From assembly GCA_900540235.1 (NCBI GenBank), contig UQEY01000052.1:1-11184 (forward strand): a DNA stretch of 11,184 bases, given 5' to 3'. Below are positions 6,218 to 11,184 of the stretch, one piece after another (position 1 is the stretch's first letter; the number at the start of each line of letters is the position of its first letter). Source of the DNA: an uncultured Eubacteriales bacterium (GTDB lineage Bacteria; Bacillota; Clostridia; Oscillospirales; Acutalibacteraceae). A program made the translations under genes and the position numbers. The notes beneath the pieces were generated by a model, which saw nothing but the letters and a program-made list of their open reading frames with translations, ran no database searches and was not told the DNA's origin.

Positions 6218-7615
6218 ATGGCTAAAATCGGAATTACTGAAACAGTTCTTCGTGATGCGCATCAGTCTTTGATTGCCACTCGTATGAGAACTGACGAATT
6301 TGAAGACATCCTCGAAAAGATGGACAAAATCGGCTACCATTCACTCGAATGTTGGGGCGGTGCTACTTTCGACTCTTGTCTTAGATTCCTTGACGAAGAC
6401 CCATGGGACAGACTTCGTCTTATTCGTAAAAAATGCCCTAACACCAAGCTCCAAATGCTTTTCAGAGGTCAGAATATGCTCGGCTACCGTCACTATTCTG
6501 ATGAGCTTGTTGATTATTTTGTTAAAAAGAGTATTGATAACGGTATCGATATTTTAAGAATATTTGATGCGCTTAACGATGTTCGTAACCTTCAAACAGC
6601 TATTGATGCCGCTAAGAAATACGGAGGTCATGTTCAAGCCGCTATTTCTTACACAACCGGTCCTGTGTTTGACATCGACTACTATTGCAACTATGCAAAG
6701 CAGCTTGAAAATGCAGGCGCTGATTCAATCTGTATTAAGGATATGGCAGGTCTTTTAACTCCTTACGGAACTTATGACCTTGTTAAGGCTCTCAAGAGCA
6801 CAGTTGACATTCCTGTTCAGCTTCATTCTCACTATACTTCGGGTCTTGCTTCAATGGTTCACCTCAAGGGTATTGAGGCAGGTGTTGATGTTATTGATAC
6901 TGCTATGAGCCCGCTTGCAATGGGTACTTCTCACCCTGCTACCGAATCTATGGTTGCAGCTCTTAAAGGTACTGAATACGATACAGGTCTTGATATCAAG
7001 GCTCTTTCGGAAATTAGAGATTTCTTCACACCGCTTCGTGAAAAGTATTTGGCATCAGGTCTTCTTGACCCTAAGATGCTTGGCGTTGATGCTAATACTC
7101 TCCTTTATCAGGTACCGGGCGGTATGCTTTCTAACCTTGTTTCTCAGCTTAAACAAGCAGGTAAGGCTGACAAGCTTGATGAAGTTCTTGCCGAAGTTCC
7201 GAGAGTTAGGGAAGATTCGGGTTATCCGCCGCTTGTTACTCCAACCTCTCAAATCGTTGGTACTCAAGCCGTATTCAATGTAATTATGGGCGAGAGATAT
7301 AAGATGGTTACTAAGGAATTTAAGGATATGGTTGCAGGTAAGTACGGTAAGACCCCTTGCAACATTGACCCTGAATTCCAAAAGAAGATTGTCGGCGACG
7401 ATGAAATTATTACTTGCCGTCCTGCTGACCTTATCCACGATAAGATTTCTGATTTCAAGGATGAAATTAAGGAATATTACGAGCAGGAAGAAGATGTTCT
7501 TTCTTATGCTCAGTTCGGTCAGGTTGCTGTTAAGTTCTTCCAAAAGAGAAGAGATAAAAAGTATAACCTTGACGGCAAACACGAAGATTTTGAATCTAAG
7601 GTTCATCCGGTATAA
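6218..7615 (+). CDS. oadA: Oxaloacetate decarboxylase alpha / transcarboxylase 5S-type carboxyltransferase
   Basis: This 465-residue subunit transfers carboxyl between oxaloacetate and biotin (oxaloacetate to pyruvate, or the reverse as pyruvate carboxylase subunit B). The N-terminal ~300 residues are an HMGL-like TIM barrel: TVLRDAHQSL with metal ligand Asp13, CIKDMAG with Lys174 as the expected carbamylated lysine, and HSH (203-205) as metal-binding histidines. Residues about 300-465 are the conserved PYC/OADA region (QVPGGMLSNL, VREDSGYPPLVTPTSQIVGTQAV). No biotin domain is fused; the carrier is the preceding gene, 17 bases away. The ribosome site is AGAGGTG (6205-6211). Genes for biotin carboxylase or the membrane beta/gamma pump subunits are absent. 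Active-site residues are intact, so this half-reaction should work. OadA, PycB and 5S cannot be separated by sequence alone; the symbol is a family label. Confidence 0.9.
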   Translation: MAKIGITETVLRDAHQSLIATRMRTDEFEDILEKMDKIGYHSLECWGGATFDSCLRFLDEDPWDRLRLIRKKCPNTKLQMLFRGQNMLGYRHYSDELVDYFVKKSIDNGIDILRIFDALNDVRNLQTAIDAAKKYGGHVQAAISYTTGPVFDIDYYCNYAKQLENAGADSICIKDMAGLLTPYGTYDLVKALKSTVDIPVQLHSHYTSGLASMVHLKGIEAGVDVIDTAMSPLAMGTSHPATESMVAALKGTEYDTGLDIKALSEIRDFFTPLREKYLASGLLDPKMLGVDANTLLYQVPGGMLSNLVSQLKQAGKADKLDEVLAEVPRVREDSGYPPLVTPTSQIVGTQAVFNVIMGERYKMVTKEFKDMVAGKYGKTPCNIDPEFQKKIVGDDEIITCRPADLIHDKISDFKDEIKEYYEQEEDVLSYAQFGQVAVKFFQKRRDKKYNLDGKHEDFESKVHPV

Positions 7616-7634
7616 TCTTAATATTCATTTTATG

Positions 7635-7665
7635 GGAGATATTCTTTAATGAGTATCTCCTTTTT
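7635..7665 (+). terminator. Intrinsic terminator of the biotin-enzyme operon
   Basis: GGAGATATTC (7635-7644) pairs with GAGTATCTCC (7651-7660) including one T-G wobble, with a 6-base loop, then five T. It follows the stop codon by 19 bases. Confidence 0.9.
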
Positions 7666-7674
7666 ATTTTAAAA

Positions 7675-7862
7675 TGTAAATTATAATTTATTTTAACATC
7701 GGTTTCTCTCCTATCGACGGCGAAGCCGCCACTTCCCTCGTCAGAGGGAAGCAAGAAAACTCGGCTCCATCTGATGAGGGAGCTGTCAACTTTGTTGACT
7801 GAGGGAGAGAAACAATATAATGTGGCTGAAAGCCGTCAACCTATTATAAACTATAATTTACA
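7675..7862. mobile_element. MITE-like element, copy 1 (188 bp, complete)
   Basis: The ends are perfect 11-bp inverted repeats, TGTAAATTATA (7675-7685) and TATAATTTACA (7852-7862), extending to 17 bp with one mismatch. The interior holds nested palindromes: CTTCCCTC/GAGGGAAG (7732-7751), GCTCC/GGAGC (7764-7783) and GTCAAC/GTTGAC (7785-7799). A second inverted pair, GTTTCTCTCC near 7702 and GGGAGAGAAAC near 7803, lies inside the ends. There is no coding capacity. The last 66 bases match 11119-11184 in inverted orientation at 63 of 66 positions, showing that it is dispersed. Such elements are normally moved by a transposase encoded elsewhere. AAA on both sides could be a short target duplication but is not convincing in this A-rich DNA. 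It sits between two terminators and interrupts no gene. Confidence 0.75.
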
Positions 7863-7867
7863 AAACG

Positions 7868-7895
7868 AAAAAGGGCAGATATTCCGCCCTTTTTT
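7868..7895 (-). terminator. Bidirectional terminator downstream of the alpha-galactosidase
   Basis: AAAAAGGGC (7868-7876) pairs with GCCCTTTTT (7886-7894) around a 9-base loop. Read on the minus strand it ends in a U run directly after the alpha-galactosidase stop codon, and on the plus strand it also has a T run, so it can work both ways between convergent transcripts. Confidence 0.85.
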
Positions 7896-7899
7896 ATTA

Positions 7900-9987
7900 T
7901 TATACTTTTTCAATTTCAATTATTTCATTATAATACGCTCCACGAATATGGGCAGGAATTCCCACCTGTGCCATATAGCTTCCGCTTTTTTCGTATTCTT
8001 TGCCCTGCAAAGTGAAGCGATAGCGTGAGTTTTCATCCAAACCGTCGAAGCAAATATTCATTCTCTTTTTGAAAAATCTTGTGCCCGCAGCGGCAATAAA
8101 CGCAACCGCATTTGATTTGTCGTCGCTCACATAAACATTAACGAGCACTTCGTCTTTGTCAAAATCGTTAACACGGTAAAGATTGCCGAACTGAACCGTA
8201 TTTCTGATTTTTTTATAAAGTGCAATATTTTTCTTGCTGACTTTTTTATCCTCGTCGGTATATTTGAGCAAATTACCGCCAAGACCGAGTGAACCCTGCA
8301 TAGCAACATTAAACCTAAAGTCGAGTGAACACGGCTTGTTAATACCTGCAATATCGGTCACCCACGCACGCATAGCCTTGATAGGTTTAAGCATTGAATA
8401 ACCCTTTTGAATTGTGAGCCTGTCAATTCCATCGGTATTGTCACTCGTCCAACATTCGTCAAAATGGCTCAGTGCGCCTATATCACTTCTGCCGCCGCCC
8501 GAAGCGCACGCTTCAAACTGAACATCACCGTGCTTTTCTTTAAGCCTGTCAACAATATCGTAAACCGCTTTTGTGTGAAGGTACCAAAGCATTTTTGCAT
8601 TTTCAAGATTTTCTGCACCTGCTTCGGAGAACGGACGGTTCATATCCCATTTAATATATTTTATATTATTGTTTGAAAGAAGATTATCAATGCAGTTATA
8701 AACATAATCTTGAACTGCCGGCAAGGTCATATTGAGCACAAGCTGATGCCTGAGTTCGCTTTTAACTCTTGTGTCGTAATGGTATGCCCACTCGGGATGA
8801 GTGCGGTAAAGGTCACTGTCAGGGTTAACCATTTCAGGCTCAACCCAAATGCCGAAGTCCATACCGAGCGCATTAACTCCGTTTATAAGTTCGTCAAGAC
8901 CGTTAGGAAATTTATCTTTATTAACAAACCAATCGCCCAAGCCTGCTCTATCATTGTTGCGCTTGCCAAACCAACCGTCATCCATAACAAAAAGTTCAAC
9001 GCCGAGTTGCGCCGCAATTTTTGCGAGCTTCAACTGTTCGTCGGCACTGACATTAAATTCAGTCGCTTCCCAAGAATTGTACAAAATCGGGAGCGCTTTA
9101 TCGTTAAACTGCTTTGGCATAAGATAATTTACGCAAAGCTTATTCATCTGCCTCGACATCTCGCCGAAGCCCTGAGTATTGCCCGCAAAAACAGCCGGAG
9201 TTTCAAAACTTTCACCTGCTTTGAGCGTATATGTAAAATCAAAATCGTTCATTCCGATTATTACTCTTGTAACGCTGTAAAGGTCACGGTTTGCACTCAC
9301 TTTAAAATTACCCGAATAAGCTAAATTTGCAAAATAAACATCGCCGCTTTTTTCATTTGCATTTTGGTGAGCAATAAAATAAGGTGAGTTATTGTGACCT
9401 GAAATACCCTTTCTGCTTTCAAAAACGAGAGTGCCTGCACCGAGCTTTTGCTCGCTTTGCACCCATTCGCCGCCCCACGCACCGTTGGTGTTTATAAAAC
9501 TGTATTCCTTACTGCCCGCAAGCGTAAACTCGCCGCTCATAAGCCTTTCAAAAACAATGTCATTTTCGCTCTTATTTTCAACAATAATGCTCTTTTTAAA
9601 AATGTCGCTGTCCGTGTAAATTTGGTAAGATAGCGTATATTTCAAGCCGTAATATTCGTCAGAAAATTCAAGCTTAAGTGTATCTTCGCCCACCTTTGCG
9701 CCGATAAATTTAGAGTTAATCTCTCTGCATTTATCAAAATACTCAACTTTGAGCACACTTTCACGGTACATTGTTTTGCCGAAAACGGTACACTCCTGCC
9801 TGATTTCATCAAGGCTTGTATGATTTGAGTTTTCATCGCCGAAATAATCGATTTGATAATCGTTTACATCGCACTTTTTGCCCCAATGAATCATTCTGTC
9901 GGTGCCGAATTTGTCAACGCCTACAACATAATGCGTGCTTTTCATATCAAGCACAAATATATTGTTTTTACATTCAATAATTTTCAT
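7900..9987 (-). CDS. Alpha-galactosidase, GH36
   Basis: This 695-residue cytoplasmic enzyme (no signal peptide) should release terminal alpha-1,6-linked galactose from melibiose, raffinose or stachyose. The N-terminal beta-sandwich covers about 1-300. The catalytic barrel starts near 310: FVMDDGWFGKRNND has the galactose-contacting Asp336-Asp337, IKWDMNR holds the nucleophile Asp448, and CWTSDNTD holds the acid/base Asp516. GIWVEPEMVNPDSDLY is also typical. The C-terminal beta domain follows from about 600. Length is close to bacterial GH36 (about 700-740). The start at 9987 is preceded by GGGAG (9994-9998 on +). A promoter at 10122-10150 and a 5' leader with two hairpins precede it, and a terminator follows immediately. 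No sugar transporter or regulator is adjacent, which is unusual for such loci. Specificity could include alpha-N-acetylgalactosamine, but the motif set favours galactose. Confidence 0.95.
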   Translation of the reverse strand: MKIIECKNNIFVLDMKSTHYVVGVDKFGTDRMIHWGKKCDVNDYQIDYFGDENSNHTSLDEIRQECTVFGKTMYRESVLKVEYFDKCREINSKFIGAKVGEDTLKLEFSDEYYGLKYTLSYQIYTDSDIFKKSIIVENKSENDIVFERLMSGEFTLAGSKEYSFINTNGAWGGEWVQSEQKLGAGTLVFESRKGISGHNNSPYFIAHQNANEKSGDVYFANLAYSGNFKVSANRDLYSVTRVIIGMNDFDFTYTLKAGESFETPAVFAGNTQGFGEMSRQMNKLCVNYLMPKQFNDKALPILYNSWEATEFNVSADEQLKLAKIAAQLGVELFVMDDGWFGKRNNDRAGLGDWFVNKDKFPNGLDELINGVNALGMDFGIWVEPEMVNPDSDLYRTHPEWAYHYDTRVKSELRHQLVLNMTLPAVQDYVYNCIDNLLSNNNIKYIKWDMNRPFSEAGAENLENAKMLWYLHTKAVYDIVDRLKEKHGDVQFEACASGGGRSDIGALSHFDECWTSDNTDGIDRLTIQKGYSMLKPIKAMRAWVTDIAGINKPCSLDFRFNVAMQGSLGLGGNLLKYTDEDKKVSKKNIALYKKIRNTVQFGNLYRVNDFDKDEVLVNVYVSDDKSNAVAFIAAAGTRFFKKRMNICFDGLDENSRYRFTLQGKEYEKSGSYMAQVGIPAHIRGAYYNEIIEIEKV

Positions 9988-10007
9988 AATTTACTCCCAA
10001 ATATTAA

Positions 10008-10101
10008 GGCGAACGCAGTTCACCCCTACGATAATCTTATCATTTTAAAATATCTTAATATGAACGATATTGCGGCGGGCGAATAATATTCGCCCCTACG
10101 A
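10008..10101. repeat. Pair of 24-base hairpin repeats in the alpha-galactosidase leader
   Basis: Two units of identical length and layout lie 70 bases apart: 10008-10031 and 10078-10101. Each is a 7-bp hairpin with a 3-base loop followed by CCTACGA. Unit 1 is GGCGAAC/GCA/GTTCACC (one wobble); unit 2 is GGCGAAT/AAT/ATTCGCC, extended by a further G-C pair at 10077/10095. Compensating changes (C-G versus T-A at the stem tip) keep the pairing. They look like a small dispersed REP-like family. Transcribed on the minus strand, both would fold in the alpha-galactosidase 5' leader. Neither has a T run, so they are not typical terminators. Confidence 0.7.
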
Positions 10102-10121
10102 AATTTGTTTCGTTTTACCCA

Positions 10122-10150
10122 ATTATACATTTTAAAACGCTTTTTGTAAA
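10122..10150 (-). promoter_or_regulatory. Promoter of the alpha-galactosidase gene
   Basis: On the minus strand TTTACA (10150-10145) and TATAAT (10127-10122) are spaced by exactly 17 bases. The start would be near 10115, giving a leader of about 128 bases that contains both hairpin repeats. The promoter lies just beyond the corA stop at 10160, so alpha-galactosidase can be expressed independently of corA. Confidence 0.7.
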
Positions 10151-10159
10151 TAAAAACAA

Positions 10160-11080
10160 TCATATCCATTTTTTCTTTTTAAATATAAACACGAGTACAA
10201 ATACCACGCACACATTTAGAAAAATCACATAAGGATAACCGAATCGGCTTTGAATTTCCGGCATATAGCGAAAGTTCATTCCGTACCAACCGACTATAAC
10301 CGTCATCGGCATAAAAACAGAAGTTATCACGGTAAAAAGCTTCATAATTTCGTTTTGCGATACCTCAATATATGTTTGGTACGCATCCCAAAGGTGGATA
10401 ACATTTTCTCGCAAAATGTCGGCATTTTCCTTAAAACGCATCACCTTTTCCCTAAAAATTTTAAAGCGACTTATCGCTTTTTCGCCAAACATTTCATTTT
10501 CGTTTTGAATAAAAACTTCCGCCGTGTCAATAAGCTGTTCATAAAAAAGGCGCAAGCGCAAAAGTTCCTGCTTTTTTTCTATCAAAATTTTATTAAAATC
10601 GTCACCGCAGTGCTTGTCTATAATCTCTTTTTCAAGTTCGTCTATCTCTTTTTCCCCGTCAAAAGAAGTTGAAACTTCCTCGCAAATTATTTCAAGCAAA
10701 GAGCAAATCAACTTTTCAGGCTCTGCATTTTCACAAACACAGCGTGAAAAAAGTTCAAAAAAGCACCTTTGCACCATCTCATTTTCAGGCGACAAATCAA
10801 CGCAAATAAGCATATTTTTCTTTGCAATAAGAGTTACCCCTGCGCACCTTTCTTTATTTAAAATATCAAAACGCACAAAGGTAAAATCATCGCCCGAATA
10901 CTTCGTTATCGCTTTTTGCTTTTTCTCCCTTTTCGCAAGTTCAACAACATTTTTCGGCAAAGAAAAAACGGCGGCAAGCTTTTCAAACTCACCGACCGTT
11001 ATCAACCCTGCGCAAAGCAAATTAGGGTTTATTTCTTCAATTTCAATATTTTCAACCTCGTCACCAAACATATAAAACAT
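10160..11080 (-). CDS. corA: CorA-family Mg2+ channel
   Basis: A 306-residue CorA/2-TM GxN family protein, taking up Mg2+ (or Co2+/Ni2+) through a pentameric membrane channel. Residues 1-245 are the cytoplasmic part with the long acidic and helical stalk (coiled segments about 130-240). TM1 is about 247-266 and ends in the ion-selectivity motif YGMNF (Gly267-Met268-Asn269) followed by MPE; TM2 is about 283-300, ending in the basic tail KKKKWI. Length and topology fit the family. The ATG at 11080 is preceded only by GGTGA (11085-11089 on +), a modest ribosome site; the Met at codon 4 has none. A MITE-like repeat begins 38 bases upstream of the start. No clear intrinsic terminator follows before the alpha-galactosidase promoter. 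Ion specificity cannot be told from sequence. Confidence 0.93.
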   Translation of the reverse strand: MFYMFGDEVENIEIEEINPNLLCAGLITVGEFEKLAAVFSLPKNVVELAKREKKQKAITKYSGDDFTFVRFDILNKERCAGVTLIAKKNMLICVDLSPENEMVQRCFFELFSRCVCENAEPEKLICSLLEIICEEVSTSFDGEKEIDELEKEIIDKHCGDDFNKILIEKKQELLRLRLFYEQLIDTAEVFIQNENEMFGEKAISRFKIFREKVMRFKENADILRENVIHLWDAYQTYIEVSQNEIMKLFTVITSVFMPMTVIVGWYGMNFRYMPEIQSRFGYPYVIFLNVCVVFVLVFIFKKKKWI

Positions 11081-11095
11081 CGTATCACCGTGTTT

Positions 11096-11124
11096 AGTAT
11101 ACGCAGGTTTGAAGGTATTATAAA
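11096..11124 (-). promoter_or_regulatory. Candidate corA promoter straddling the MITE end
   Basis: On the minus strand TTTATA (11124-11119) is the last six bases of the repeat element, and TATACT (11101-11096) follows after exactly 17 bases. The start would fall near 11089, leaving only about 9 bases before the corA ATG, which is short. TATAAT-like hexamers inside the element are alternatives but lack good -35 partners. Confidence 0.35.
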
Positions 11125-11184
11125 TTATAGTTTATAATAGGTTGACGGCTTTCAGCCACATTATAGTTTTTCTCTCCCTCAGTC
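11119..11184. mobile_element. MITE-like element, copy 2 (partial, inverted, runs off the window)
   Basis: This stretch is the reverse complement of the last 66 bases of copy 1 (7797-7862), with 3 differences. Its terminal bases are TATAAATTATA (11119-11129), a one-base variant of the copy 1 end. The element is cut by the window edge. It lies immediately upstream of corA, opposite in orientation to copy 1. Confidence 0.75.

Noticed and set aside
7055..7606. 183-codon minus-strand open frame within the oxaloacetate decarboxylase-type gene
   Set aside because: It is antisense to a conserved catalytic gene with no sign of its own start signals or family motifs.
7718..7799. Cluster of short palindromes as a CRISPR array
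   Set aside because: The palindromes differ from one another, there is no repeated unit with regular spacers, and all lie inside the MITE-like element.
8710..9324. 204-codon plus-strand open frame antisense to the alpha-galactosidase
   Set aside because: It lies wholly inside a well-supported GH36 gene, has no family-like motifs, and follows from the codon use of the opposite strand.

Overview
The window is A+T-rich DNA from a Gram-positive anaerobe, most likely a gut member of the Clostridia (Ruminococcus/Oscillospirales type). This rests on strong AGGAGG-type ribosome sites, sigma-A promoters of TTGACA/TATAAT type, U-tailed hairpin terminators after most units, and the gene content. It is inferred from style; no marker gene fixes the genus.

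Layout. 1-54 is the 3' end of a tRNA-Gly(GCC), followed by its terminator. 174-1592 (+) encodes a secreted lipoprotein with a discoidin-like domain and a family-18 glycosidase domain. 1635-1957 is a long regulatory leader. 1958-4210 (+) is a sulfur-assimilation operon: O-acetylhomoserine sulfhydrylase (metY) and cysteine synthase (cysK). 4475-7615 (+) is a three-gene biotin-dependent operon: an acyl-CoA carboxyltransferase-like subunit, a biotin carrier and an oxaloacetate decarboxylase alpha/5S-type subunit. 7675-7862 is a 188-bp MITE-like element. 7900-9987 (-) is a GH36 alpha-galactosidase and 10160-11080 (-) is a CorA-type magnesium channel. A second, inverted copy of the MITE-like element starts at 11119 and runs off the window.

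The most striking item is the metY-cysK leader. A good promoter whose -35 lies inside a perfect palindrome drives a transcript that first encodes an unlisted 24-residue peptide (1793-1867) with its own strong ribosome site and the C-terminus MCFRCCK. The cysteine-codon segment of this small gene (1849-1859) is perfectly complementary over 11 bases to 1935-1945, which contains part of the metY Shine-Dalgarno. The simplest reading is cysteine-responsive translational attenuation: ribosomes stalled at Cys codons open the metY start, and freely finishing ribosomes let the stem close. That model is inference; the peptide, its Cys codons and the complementarity are directly visible.

Second, the biotin operon has the three parts of a Wood-Werkman-type transcarboxylase (12S, 1.3S, 5S) without biotin carboxylase or Na+-pump subunits. 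Its 12S-like subunit is about 80 residues short and lacks several glycine motifs normally conserved around the acyl-CoA carboxyltransferase site. Third, the two inverted MITE copies bracket the alpha-galactosidase/corA pair, and one ends 38 bp from the corA start codon.
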